DNA of 64,000 nt. Source: Colletotrichum lupini (lineage: Eukaryota; Ascomycota; Sordariomycetes; Glomerellales; Glomerellaceae). The notes beneath the pieces are model-generated. The model was not told the DNA's origin. It saw only the letters and a list, made by a program, of their open reading frames with translations, and searched no databases. The position numbers and the translations under genes were made by a program. Positions 13,284 through 26,039 of the stretch are shown here, in pieces; position 1 is the stretch's first letter, and every line of letters begins with the position of its first letter. The stretch is from positions 6,138,001 through 6,202,000 of the forward strand of contig NC_064672.1 of the NCBI RefSeq assembly GCF_023278565.1, in the 5' to 3' direction.

Positions 13284-15150
13284 CCGGCGTACCGAACGTC
13301 GAGTCTAGAGAAATTATCTTATAGTAATAAGAGATTTAAGCTATCTAAATATTAAAGTCTTAATATTATTTTACTTTATACTTAGTATAGTTATTATATA
13401 AGCGCCTAACTATTAAACCTAAAATGTAAACTTTTAAAAACTAAGTCGAGTTAGTAAATATCCTATCTAATACCGGAGCCTTTTATTTTATTAGTAGTAC
13501 GATATAAAGAAGCTTAAATATTAAATAATAATATATATATTTAAAAATAACCGTAGTATTAAAAAGCCGGGAACTAAGCTATTATTATTAAAAAAAATAG
13601 CTCGGTTACTCTCTAACTCTTATTATATATATCCTAAACTTATTTATAACCCTCTTTTTATATATTTAAACCCTATACGTACCTAACTATTTCTATTTAA
13701 TACTTAAACTTAAAAAGTATTTAATTAATAATTGTATATTACTTTTTAAAGGGGGGGGGGGGGAATTTACTTAGCTAATAAGCTACTAGTTTTAATTACC
13801 GTGTTTTCTAAGATTACCGTTTTAATAAGTTTATAAATATATACATATTATTATTAATATTTATTAACTTAGTCTCGGTACTCTTAGATATAGACTTTAG
13901 TCGCTCTAGTTTAAAGTTAAATAGCTCGGATATACGTACTATTCTAAAAAATTATTATAATTATACCCGTTATAAAAAAAGCGTTAAACGTGTTCCCTAT
14001 TTAATATATACGTTAATTAAGCTTTTAAAAAAAACACTCTTTAGGTATTCGAGATTATAAAAGTATACTTCTTATTTAAAAATAATACGTAGTTCGAGTT
14101 TTTATTAATATAAGCTAGGAATAGGTCTAGCTTTAAGCTAAGATATTTAAGAGCGTTTAATAAGTTTTAATAGCGCTCGTAATACTATTTATAAAGCTCT
14201 CTTTTTAAACTTACTTATTTTATTTTTATTTAGGCTAAGTATATTTTTTAACTTTTCTATAATAAATTTAGGGTATTTAAAAATAATTTCGTTACTATTA
14301 TTATTATTACTATTACTTTCTTTTTTAAGAAAATAATTAGTATTTCTAAGTTAAATATTATAAAAGTTAGTAAAGTAAATAAGCATAAACCGGTACTATT
14401 TAATTTATAAATCCTTTAAAAAATAAAAATCGTTCGCGTTTTAAAAAAAAGTTTAGAATTAGGCTTAAGAATACCGCGTCTAGGGTAATATATAATAATA
14501 AGTTAAATAAAAAGGGTTCAATTTTTTAAAATACTATTTTATATAAATATTTAAAACCGGCTTATCTTAGCTTTAAAGTATTATATTTAAACTATAACGT
14601 TATCTCTAAGCTTTTTAATATTAGTTTTTAACTCCTACTTAACGTTATTAATAAAATATTAAATAGAAGCGAGTTTAGTATTTAAATACTTATTTTAAGA
14701 ATTTTATAAATTTATATATTTGTTATAAAAGAGGTACTATAACCGGTATTTATTAAGAAAAGAAAAGGAAATAGGCGTCGTTATTACAATAATAATAATA
14801 AGAGTAATAATAAAAATAACTATTTATAATAATTAAAATAGTTTAGTTATAAGCGCTATAGTATAGTATTATTAAAATATACTTTAATAAGTACTTATAT
14901 TAGGAGGAGGTAGGTTATTAAGTACTTATTAAGGGAGTTATAGGGTAGATTTTAGGCTTTTATTAGCTATTTTCTTTTTAACTAAGTAGAAAATACTTCG
15001 AGCTAAGTAGCGCTTTATATAGTTTTATTAAATATCGCTAATTATAACTAGTTAAAACTAAGAATTTATACTTAAGGCCTAAGTAATAATATTATAAACG
15101 TTTATATATAGTATATAAAGGCTACGATTTAGTATTATTATATAATATCT
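13284..15150. repeat. Right arm of a large inverted repeat
   Basis: Reverse complement of 9,905-12,296 without the 514-base insertion. The arm carries a 14-base G run near 13,751-13,764 opposite the C-rich tract of the left arm, and ends near the CGTTTATATATAGTATATAAAGG segment around 15,100. Both arms carry independent RIP changes, so the duplication predates at least part of the mutation. Confidence 0.85.
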
Positions 15151-15269
15151 ATCTTATCCCTTCTTTTTTTAAGTATAGTCCTTAAGTAGTAATATATTAT
15201 AATACCGAGGTAGCGTCTATACTATAGTTAGGTAATATGCCCTAAAGAGATCTTAGTTCGTATTAGAAC

Positions 15270-16158
15270 GCTAGCTATGGGTAACTATCTATTTATAATA
15301 CGTATCTCCTCCTCTATTATAGCCCGAATCCGCCCCGTATTAAGCTTATTACTTATTTTATTAATTTTTAATATATTAACTATATAAAATAAGGGATTAC
15401 TACGGCTTAGTAGCGTTGCGTATTACTTAGTATAGCTACTTATAAGTTATAATTTTACTTATTTAAGCCGCTTCGCGCGACGTTTATATATAATATATTT
15501 AAGCTATTTTATATTATAACTAATATTATAATTACTTTAAAGTTCTCGTTCGTCTTAGCGCTTTTATTCTCTATACGTTTATTTATTACTTATAGCTCTT
15601 TTTTAATAACTTATAGCTCGCTCTTAACCGTTTATAGCTCCGCAGTGATTATATAAAGCTCTATTTTAATATTCTTATTCTATATTTTTAACTTCTTTTA
15701 TATCTCGAACGTAATCTTAATTACTACGTATAGCTCTTTAATTTATTTACTTATTATTAAGAGTAGCTCTTTATTATCGTTCTTAATAGGCTTCGCACGT
15801 TCTTTAACTAGGGTTACGGCTCGAGTAGTTACTTACTAACTACTATTAATAATCTCGATTACTTAGTTAATTAAACTTTTAGTTATCTTTTAGTTTATTT
15901 AGTTTAAGTATAATTTTATAAATAGTTTTTGCGCCCTTTATAATAATAAGTCCTCGTTACTCGTTACTATTACCTCTTTTATAATAATAACAGATATTAA
16001 ATTTAGCTTAAGATTTATTATATTAGGATGTATATAGAGTTATTACGCGGTAGATTATATTAATATTAATACTACGTAGCGCGTTTTAATATTTTTTAAT
16101 AGCGCTTAACTTAACGACGCTAAATAATTCTATATATAAATAAATATCGAAAATTTAA
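15270..16158 (-). mobile_element. LINE 5' fragment, copy 2 (minus strand)
   Basis: Matches 30,770-31,612, the 5' end of the long LINE copy. Shared landmarks are AAGCTTATTACTTATTTTATTAA (about 15,342), GTTCTCGTTCGTCTTAGCGCTTTTAT (about 15,542) and the closing TAAATAATTCT. In the long copy this part reads, on the minus strand, as a lysine/glutamate-rich ORF1 (gag-like) N-terminus. Only the first 0.9 kb is present, so endonuclease and reverse transcriptase are missing. A LINE truncated at its 3' end is unusual for target-primed integration, so deletion or rearrangement next to the large inverted repeat is likely. The limits are approximate. Confidence 0.65.
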
Positions 16159-16239
16159 GCTATAAACCTAACTCTACTATAGTTCGTTATGTTCTTTATA
16201 ATAAATACTTAAGTAGGAATATTTTATCCTTACGGACCC

Positions 16240-16760
16240 GATTTAGCTTTAACTATATTTACGAGGATAGGTTTATAATAGCCGTACGATAGCTTCGCGC
16301 CCGTTTTAGGTAGCTAATAATAATAGTATCCGGCCCTCCTTATCCGCTACCTCGGTATTAGTACTATAGTCGAGGAGAAGCCGCACGACGGTCTCGTACC
16401 CGTTCTTAACAACTTATAATAATAACGTTCTACCCTATTTATCTACTACCTCGGTATTAGCGCTATAATTAAGGAGTAGTTATATAATAGCCTCGTCCCC
16501 CTTTTTAATAGCTTATAATAGAGACGTTTTACCTTATTTATCTGTTACTTTAATATTAGTATTACGGTCGAGGAGTAGCCGCACGATAGCCTTATGCCCG
16601 TATAAAATAGTTAATAATAGTGGCATCTTACTATATAAATCTTTAGTATTAATATTAGTAACTTAGTCTATACTTTCTATAATACTTCTTAACGCCCCTA
16701 CGACTCTATACTTTAATATTATGTATATTAAACTAGTCCCTTTTAGTAAATAGTTATTAG
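16240..16760 (-). pseudogene. RIP-killed ankyrin-repeat gene (minus strand)
   Basis: Read on the minus strand, taking TAG/TAA as former CAG/CAA/TGG, the sequence gives consecutive ankyrin units. Each carries the family pattern D-K-x-G-R-T-x-L-L, then N-G-x-E-x-V-V-R-L-L-L-D, then N-T-E-V. The equivalent base of the R-L-L-L helix falls at 16,281, 16,380, 16,479 and 16,578, exactly 99 bases (33 codons) apart, which is the ankyrin unit length. A fifth, more diverged unit (E-S-I-D ... L-Y-G-H-K-A-I-V-R-L-L-L-D) lies toward 16,680-16,720. Ankyrin repeats are protein-binding solenoids, often at the C-terminus of fungal NLR-like proteins. No NACHT or other N-terminal domain could be read upstream (to about 19,900). 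The gene is dead: several stops per unit. Confidence 0.85.
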
Positions 16761-19700
16761 AACGCTCTTTTAATATTTTATAAATATATACTTATTATTT
16801 TATTAGAGGGTTTAATAGTCCTATAAAATAGCTTATAAGATCCTTTTATAAAATACTTCTAGTATTACTTTGCTTTATATATACTACTTATAAGGTCGTA
16901 ATATAGTATAAAAAAGGAAAGCTATTACGCATATAGTTTATTAATTAACGGGTTTCTTTTATTAATAAGTAGTATATAGTAGCTATTTAGTACGGATATA
17001 TATACACGGGTAAAGCGTTCGTCGTTCTCTATATTCTAGATAACCTTAATAATATATATTATTTTATATACGTACTTAACTTAGATATTTAAAACGATAA
17101 TAAGAACGGGCTTTATAGTATAGTTATTATATAAATCTTTACCTTTATATTTTAGGCCCTCCGTGCGGAACTACCTCCTTTATTTTAATATAACGTTATT
17201 ACGGCTCTTAGTACTTAGGTAGTAAAATACGACAACATATTAAAAAGGATCCCTAAAACGGTGCGCAAGGGTAAGGAACTACGTACCTTTTTTTATTAAT
17301 TTTAATATTAATAAGGATTTAAGCGCTCGCCGATTCGGACTCGCTCTTAATATAAGTAAGCTAATAATAATATAAAGTATTAAAGTAATAGTAGTAATAA
17401 CGAAGGAGTAATACCTCCTTCCCTAACTCTAACGTAATTATTTATATTAACATAAAAGCTATTACTAAGTTAATAAGGGTAGGTTCGGATAAAATATAAC
17501 TATAATATAGTAAACGAGATTAGTAGTATAGTTAACTAAAATAATAGAATATATAAGATCGTCCGTTTTATACTCCGTAATGCCTCTTAAGAGTTTATTA
17601 ATATATAAACACTACTAGAATTTCTAGGACTATAGATATTAGTACTTTAGTTAACTCGAGTTTTTTTAACTTATTCGTATTTAGCTCGCTAAAAACTGCG
17701 GCTATAATACTAATACCGTACCGCTGTACTTATCTAGCTCGATTAGTTTACTCTTAAGAGTCTCGGCCTAGCCCGCTTATAATATAATAACGAAGTATAT
17801 AAGGGAGGATATTAAATAAGTAATAGAAAGGCGGTTTTATAAAAGAATTAGAATCCGTTATAAAACGTGTTTTAAAGTATATAAAATAGCACGCTTAGAG
17901 GCTACTATTTATACCGCTAAGATAATATAATATATTTTAAGAATAACTAAGAGTTAGGCTAATATTAAAAGAAATAGACTAAGGAGGAACTAAAGTAAAG
18001 AGATTATTATAAACTAATTATTTTAAAACTATAAATCTCCCCGTCTTAGCGCTCTTTCTTTTTTAGTACGGGATACTTATCCCTTTACCTTAGTTAAAGT
18101 ACTTAAGGGCGAGTTTTTATTTATTAAAAGAAAGGAAAAAATATTAATAGGACTAAATTCTAGCTTTAGTATAAGGGCTATAAATTAACTTACTAATCTC
18201 TAGACTTCTTTATTATTATTTTCTTAGTTATTTAAGTTAAATAGCTCCTCTTTTAATTATTAAAATATAATATTAAATATCTTTTTAATTACGTTAATAT
18301 TTATAAGCTAAAACTCGATCTTTTTATTAACGTAGTTAGATTAGATTAAAGTTTTATTAAGATACTCTATAGAGTTTATTATTATAATAAGGACGCGCCC
18401 TTTTTATAATACGATATTATTAAGAATATTAAGGAGCCTAGATAGCGAAATAGCCCCGAGCGACTTTAATAACTTTTATAAATCTTTTAATCAGGAGTTA
18501 AAATTATTAATATTAGATATATATAATTAGGTTATACTAATAGTATTAATATCCTTAAGTAGGATAATATAGCGTTAAAGAAGCTCCCTAAATAAGGTAC
18601 TAAGTTATTTATTATTTATAATAATAAGGCTAAGAATATAGATATTTAGTCCGAAATAACTAGTAATAGATATATTAAGACTAGATTTTCTAGTTCTAGG
18701 ACGGCCGAATAGTAAGTAGCCTCTTTAGTATAGTAGCCCGTAGCTCGCGTACTAAGACTAAGCTTTAGGGTTAAAAAACGAGTAAATATTTTTAAAGAGC
18801 GTCTATTTAAGCTATTTATTTATAATAATAATATTAATCAGTCTAAGGTCTTAAGTAGTAGTTCGTTTTTAATTATTATTATAGTTCTTAAAGATCGAAG
18901 TTTTGTTTTTAAAATATTTTAGATATTTAACGCGATATTCTTTTATAAGGTCCCTTAGAACTTATAAAGAGCGCTTAACGTACGAAATTATTATTATATT
19001 ATATAGAAATAATAATGCTCTATTTTGCGTATATTATAAAGTAAAATAGTACCCCTAATATTAGAAATATAGCGGTTCTCCTTAAGGTATAAACTAAAGG
19101 TTCTTTTTAGCCGTAATATTAGGGTAGAGCTAGGCTATGCTTTTTCCTCGTTTACTTTTTATAATAATAAGCAAGGAGCTAGTATTTTAGGAAAAGGCTT
19201 AGCTAAAAACCTACGTATTTAATATATCATATACCTCGTTAGGATCGTAAATATCGGCTTTTAAAGCTAAAAAATATTAAATATATATTACGGGTTTAAA
19301 AAGGGTTACTAATTAAGGTAAGTATTAACGAATTCTCTTATAGTTTTATATAAGAACTTGTAAATAAATTATTAATATTTCGTAAATATATAATAAACCG
19401 GCGTAGCTATTTATAGTTTTGTTAAGAAGTTATTAGAGTATTATAATAAGGCTAATAAAACTAAGGAAGAAGATGTTTATAACGGAGAGATAGGGAGGAG
19501 GAGGATATATAACATATAAAGAGTATTTTATATATTATATTCGATAATATTAGCTATTACTTATAGGAGTTTAAGTAGGGAACCTCAATAGATTTTTTAT
19601 ATTTAAATAAGTACTAATATAAATCGTAGTTACATTGTTAATTCTTTAATAATAGGAGATTTAAATTTATATTCGTGAGGCTGTGATTAATTTATTTATG

Positions 19701-19914
19701 GTAGAGATTCTATATTATATTAATATATCTTAATATAAGCCTTAGTAAGTACTTATCTAAAGTTAATGCTTATTATAAATATATACTAGTAGATTAAAGA
19801 GCAATGTTAGCTAAATCATAAAATAATACTTTTATAAATCTATTATTACGAAACCGTGATATATAGTATTATAATAGAACCTAGGATACCCTGCTTAGGT
19901 AAAACTTGCCGTAT
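16761..19914. other. RIP-degraded DNA; may include upstream part of ankyrin gene
   Basis: This lies on the 5' side of the ankyrin relic, where the rest of that gene would be expected. The sequence is AT-rich with stops in all frames, and no P-loop, NACHT, HET or patatin motif could be read with confidence. A stretch at about 19,520-19,900 keeps somewhat more TpG and CpA and is less heavily RIPped. Confidence 0.5.
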
Positions 19915-20435
19915 AAATATATATATAGTTTATTACGCCCTAGCTAAGCTATTAGGGCTTAGATAATTATCTATATATATAATTTCTACCTTCGCTACGT
20001 ATAGCTCTTTAATTTACTTATATATCGTTAGGAGTAGACTTTTTTCGTCGTTCTTAACGGGCTTTATGCATTCTTTAGCTAGGGTTATAGCTCGAGTAGT
20101 AGTTACCCGCTAGCTATTGCTAGTAGTTTCGGTTAGTTACTTGTTTAATTATATTTTTAGTAATCTCTTAGTACGTCTAGTTTAGTTATAATTTTATAAA
20201 AGGTTTTTATACTCTTCGTAATACTAAGTCCTCGTTACTTATTACTATTACCTCCCTTATAATAATAATAAACGTCGAATTTAGCTCGAGGTCTATTACG
20301 TCGGGACGTGCGTTAGGTCGCTACGCGGCGGGTCGTATTAGTACTACGTTAAGCATTTCGAAACGTTTTAATAGGCGCTTAGTTTAGTAACGTTAATTAA
20401 TTCTCTAAGTAATAAAGTGGTTTCTTTTTAAGACC
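19915..20435 (-). mobile_element. LINE copy 3, internally deleted
   Basis: The first 75 bases (GTTTATTACGCCCTAGCTAAGC and following) match the 3' end of the long LINE at about 26,055-26,125. From about 19,995 the sequence matches the 5' ORF1 region at about 31,195-31,610 (TATAGCTCTTTAA and following). About 5 kb of the element is thus missing, with the joint at a short CTTCG-like match. This looks like a deletion derivative of the same family rather than a normal 5'-truncated insertion. Confidence 0.6.
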
Positions 20436-23400
20436 TTACTTTCTATAAGTACTCGCCGTATATAATTATTACTTAGTTAACTACATAGCCGGGCTAGGAT
20501 TGCCCTATAAGGAATAAATACTACTCGTTTATATAGATCTACTATAGGCCTAGTAAATTACTCTGGGTAATATAACTATACTTATCCCTATCTATTATAC
20601 TATTACTAACTATACTAAAGATCTGTTATATTATAATAAATATAATAAAGTGGGTCCTTATTTCGTATCTTTAGTATAGATTAGTAACTCTATCCTTTCT
20701 TTTTAAGCTCGTTATTAAATCGGCGCTAAGGAACGCTAACGAAATTACGTATTATATTAAAATAACTTATTTTTATAATATAGCCTAAGCCGACGTTAGG
20801 CGCTAAATTACCTTAATATAACCTATATCTAGTTCACTATATCCCCTCCTTTCGTTATTTTAAATAATATAGCTTTAACTTTTACTATATAGTTAATACC
20901 TACTTTACGGAGCTCGATTATTAAGCGGGGATATTTTATTTTTAAGGACCTATCTCTTAGTAAATATATTAAATAAATAGAAAATAATACGACGCCCTTC
21001 GTATCGGCCTCTAGCCTTTAATTTACTAAAACTAACGTCCTTCGTTACTCTATAAGTTATTACGGTCACTATATATCCTACTAAGCTAACTAACTTAAAT
21101 TGTTTAACCTCTTCTCGAATCCCTCTTTAAAATATTAAGTCTAGGACTTTATAGGTCCTTAGGCCCCTTACCCTTCGATTACGTATTTAATAATAACCTA
21201 AGATATAAGGTAAAAATTATTATAGTTATATTATAGAGCTTAGGTTCTAAATTTATATACTAAGCTAGTTCGTATTGTTACTAGCTTAAACTTATTCAAG
21301 TAATAAACTCTCTATTATAAATTACCTGTGCACGCTTATAATCTAAAAATAGTACGCTAGTTAAGATAATATTTAAAAAGGGTAGCTTATAGGTTTAGCT
21401 TATGCCCGTATTATATTTTATTAATAAGATATATAGCGCTATAATTAATACGAGGACTATATTTTAAATTATTATTAGTATAGCTATTACGTTTATATTT
21501 AAGAAAGAGGATATAGCTAAACTATAAAGACTAATATAATTACTACGATCTCTTAAATACTACGTAACGAGTATAGAAAGTCGAATATTCCGGATTAATA
21601 TAATATATACTAAAGAGGGCTAATCTTATATACTAATTATTAATCAGAACTAATTACTTAAGTAGTCTACTATATTAATAAGAACCTTAATACTTATAGT
21701 ACCTTTATTTATAATATACTTTTATAACTATTACTTAATAATAATAAAAAGGCATAAGAGGACTATAATCCGTTCTTAAATAATACTAGTTAAAGTTATT
21801 ACTCTAATTTATATTAAGGAGGAATTATAGTACTATAAAAAATTAGAGCTTAGATTCGTCCGGGGAGCAAACCGAATTACCCTTTTAATAATAAATAGTC
21901 TATATTAAGTAGAAGTTTAGTACTATAAATATATATATTAAAAACTAAATAGTTTTTAAATTAGCTCGAAATAGTTAGTAGAGGTATTAGATATATAGAT
22001 ATAAATAGACTACTCTATTTAGGATATTCTATTTTTAAATTAGAATTTAATAGTATTAGGGATTTGAGCGTAGCTTATTATACTAGTTATTAATGCTATA
22101 AGTAGTACGTAGTCTCTTATACGTATATTCTTAGTCTGCGCACTTTACCTCTACGTCTTATATATATTTATAAGAATCTTTTTTTTTAGGAGCCTTATTA
22201 TTAAGGTCTAGTATCTTATTTAACTTTTTAGTTACTTACTAGTATAGCTAGGTAAAGCGCTCTTTTTTATACTAATCCCTTTATTATTCGTATAACGTAG
22301 CTTTTGCTTTATATATATATACTATATATTTACGCACTTAGACGAACGAATCTTAGTAAAAGACGTAGATTTCGTAATATAGAACGTCTAAACGTTACGT
22401 TAATACGTTTACTATCTAAGCTAGGAGTCCTTTTTACGTGTTTTATAGTATCGGATTTAAGCCTGCTTTGTTTTAAATACTTCTTTTTAATTATAAATAG
22501 GATGCGGATAAATAAGTCTATTAAGGTCGGTAATGTTATCCCGGTTAGTATCTTCGTTATTATTATCGTTAAAGTCCTAATTATTTTTATTAAGGCTATT
22601 ATAATATACTTAGTTTTACTTATTAAGGGGAGGTAAATAGGCTTATACCTCTCGTAGCTTTATTATTAAGGCATGAGCCTTGCGCTAAAATAACGATTAG
22701 TACTTTATTATATAAAATATTATTTTATAAACTTAATAAGCGTTTATATAGTTACGTAAGGATTAGTGTTTATTAAAAACCGCGAAGTAAGTTTAATATT
22801 GAATTCTTTGAGAATTTTCGTTTATAATTCGAATATTACTAAACGAGATTTGAGGTAATAGAACTAAAAAGAAGTAAGATAATAGTAAATTAGAGAGGAG
22901 GTTTTAAATAGCTTTTAGTAATTAGTTAGGATATTAGGTCCGCTATCTTTTTATATATAAATATTAATACGTAACTTATATTTTTCTTATTAAGTACTCT
23001 ATATTTAATATAGTTATTAATAATCCTTATCTTTACTCCGGTTATTACGATAATAGCTACGTATATAGAATATAATAATAAGGGAGTTATTAAAATATAC
23101 GTATATACTAAATATAACGGCTCTAGTATAAAACGCTAATTATACTCTATTATAAAAACTTATTACTAAGGTTCGTATTTTAAAATAAGCGTTTTACTAC
23201 TTTTACTATTATTAATATTACTAGTTATATATAGTTCGATACTTAATATTACTAGTTATTACTAATATATACCTTAGTATAGCCCTAATTATATTTTACC
23301 TCGAATTGCTTAGTTACGCTTATTAAAATTATATTTTATACTCTTTTACTCTCCTTAATATAAGTATTAAAAGTTATTATTAATTACTAAGCTATAGCAC

Positions 23401-26039
23401 GAGCTACTTTAAAAACTATAGGTTTTTATAAAACTACGACTTATTAAAAGACTAGTTTTACTCGTTCCGCTCGGTTCGCCTCGTTTACTATCTTTTATAG
23501 CTTAAGAACGGATATTACTAAGATATATCCTAGGGTTAGGGTCGGTATAAGGATAGATACTAAAGCCTATAAATATAAATATATACTATTTATAGAGATA
23601 TTAATTACGGATTCGTACTATAATAAAATATAGATCTAACTAAGCTATATATATTTTTAACTAGGGCTTAGATTAAATTAATAAGGGTATTTTTATATTA
23701 ATAATATAAACTACTAGTTTTTAATTTAGAGGGCTCTAATACGGAGAGAGTAAACGAGATTATATAACTAGCGGCTCTTAACTTACGTACCCTATACTAT
23801 TTACCCCTATTTACTAAGGGTATTTTTAAATCTATATATAATAGGTTTATAATAGATTAAGTAACTAACTATAGCTAATTTTAAAAGTATGAAAGTATGT
23901 TTATAAGGATATTAGATATAGAGTTATAATTTTCTAAACTTAAAGTTTAAAAGTACGATCTGGGATTAATATATTGTGTTCCTTAGTACCTTGCCTACGG
24001 CCGTAGTTTTATTATAAATTAGGGGCCCGAAAGTATAAATATATACTATTATTAGGGATATAGATAATATACTAACTATATTAATATAAGCTAGGCTAAT
24101 TTATTTTTTATTATAAGCGGTCTTTAATAATTAGCTACGTAGAGACGGCGCCTTATTATATTATATAATATAGCTCGGTATATATAGCCTTATATTACTT
24201 TAGGCCCTTTAGCTAAGGGAAAATAGCGATTTATATAGCTCTTAATATATTTTATTATACCCTTATATTACTACTATATACTTATTAGTTTATTAGTCGA
24301 GATATACTGTTTTTTAACGAGGTTTAGTAAGTAGTATAGTAAAGTCCTATTATCGTTTACCCCTAATTAGGGATGTTTTTTATACGTAGTTCTTATAATA
24401 TAGACGAGATCTGAGTAATATAATTAGTTTAATTTGTTTTCTTATTTACTTAATTTATTAATAAGTACTAAACGATTTAACTTCCGTTTATTAGAGTATT
24501 CGTAAGAAAGCGAGCGTTATTAGCTTAATTTAATATAAATAGGGAAAATTTAATATTATCTCTATTTATACTTTTTAAGTATAGATCTAGACTATATAAA
24601 TATGCTTTTACTATTTAACGTCGAACCTTATAGTATATATATTAAGATAGTAAGAGCTTATAGTAATACTTTTTTAAACTACGGTTTATAAAGTAGTATA
24701 TAAAACCTAATACCCCGTTCGGCCTATGTTTTATAGTAATATATCTTAACTTTATTACGTAAGTAATATTAGCGGCCGTTGCTTAGTTATGTAATAGTTT
24801 TTAGATTTACTTTATATAAACATTATTATTAAAAATATAGATTCTCTTAGCGTGCTCTTTTATAGGATTATAAAGCTAATAATATACCGGATTAATAATA
24901 TTATTCTAAGTACGAAAAGTAAAGAGCTTCTATACGTTACGCCTTACGGCTTTATTAATAAAATGGGCTTAGTATTAGTATATTTAATATAATAGGATAT
25001 AATAGATAAGCGGCTTAAAATTATCTATTATTTTACTAAGCCTATTTATAATTACGCATAGTATTTCTAAACTAGAGTTAGTAGTTTATAAGTATCCCGC
25101 CCGCGGTCTAAATAATAGCCTAACTTATAGAAGTTAAGTTATTTTTATATCGTAATAATAAGAGTTTACTTAGTTACGTAAGTACGTATCCTATAAAGGA
25201 CCTCGATATATAATAACTATAAGCTTCCCCTAGATACCTAGGGAAGTAATTATTTAAATCCTTCTTTTTTAGCGAATAATAGGTAGAACAGCTTAAACAT
25301 AACTTAGTCACCGGGACTTACCTATTCTTTACTTAATAAATATTAATATCTAAAAATACGATTAAATTATTATCTTTTAGCTATAAAATCGTAAACTAGC
25401 GCTAGTACTATCTTAGGCCTTACTAGTCGTAACGACTACTTTAAATAAATTAGCTACGTAAATAAACTTATAGTCTATTACTAAGTCTAATTATAAAGCC
25501 GTAATATTAATAGAGGAGGGACCCTTGATAAAAATAGAAAAAGACCGTGTTCTTAAAATTACGCTACTTTTAATAATAATTAATAATAATTCTTATAAAG
25601 TATATACCGTATTTAGTAATCGAATTATTAATAACGCCGACTCTTTTATAAAAGTAATCAAGTAGTATCGTATATACCCGCTCGGAGTACGTACGTAATA
25701 AGATCCTTAAAAGTATATTTAGAATATTATTCTTATAATATTAGGACTATATATAAGCGTTAGTTATTTGCAAAGCTCCCTGCGTTACGAGGATACTAAG
25801 GATAATAAGTATATCGTTATTAAGCCCTAGTAGCGATATAAGTAGTTTTATAATTTATTTATTTTTATATAAATAGGTCTTAAAGCCGTTAATAGTAATA
25901 AGAGTTAATATAAGGGTGATATAAGGGCAAGGCTAGTCGGTTTATAGTATATTACTTTTCGGTTATACGAAGTAGGGCGTATTAGAGTAATACTTATTTA
26001 TTTAAAGTAGATTAGCGTATAAGGAAGCACAGACCGATA
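20436..26039. other. RIP-degraded DNA, nothing identified
   Basis: 5.6 kb of TA-rich, stop-filled sequence. The longest open frame (110 codons from 22,304 on the plus strand) is a hydrophobic Ile/Leu-rich product of AT-rich DNA and is not believed. A patch around 23,880-24,010 keeps a few TpG. No repeat shared with the rest of the window was found here. Confidence 0.6.

Noticed and set aside
14800..14900. Possible CCHC zinc-knuckle reading in the inverted-repeat arm
   Set aside because: Cys and His spacing could not be made to fit without shifting frame, so no gag assignment was made.
17150..17200. P-loop-like reading (G-P-P-C-G-T-T-S) on the plus strand
   Set aside because: No lysine of the Walker A motif, the strand is opposite to the ankyrin relic, and no Walker B follows; likely chance.
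22304..22636. 110-codon open frame on the plus strand
   Set aside because: Ile/Leu/Val-rich product of TA-rich RIPped DNA with no start context, domain or neighbours; expected by chance over 55 kb.
24990..25060. F-T-K-P reading resembling the end of a Copia polyprotein
   Set aside because: Only four residues match and no other Copia motif is found nearby.
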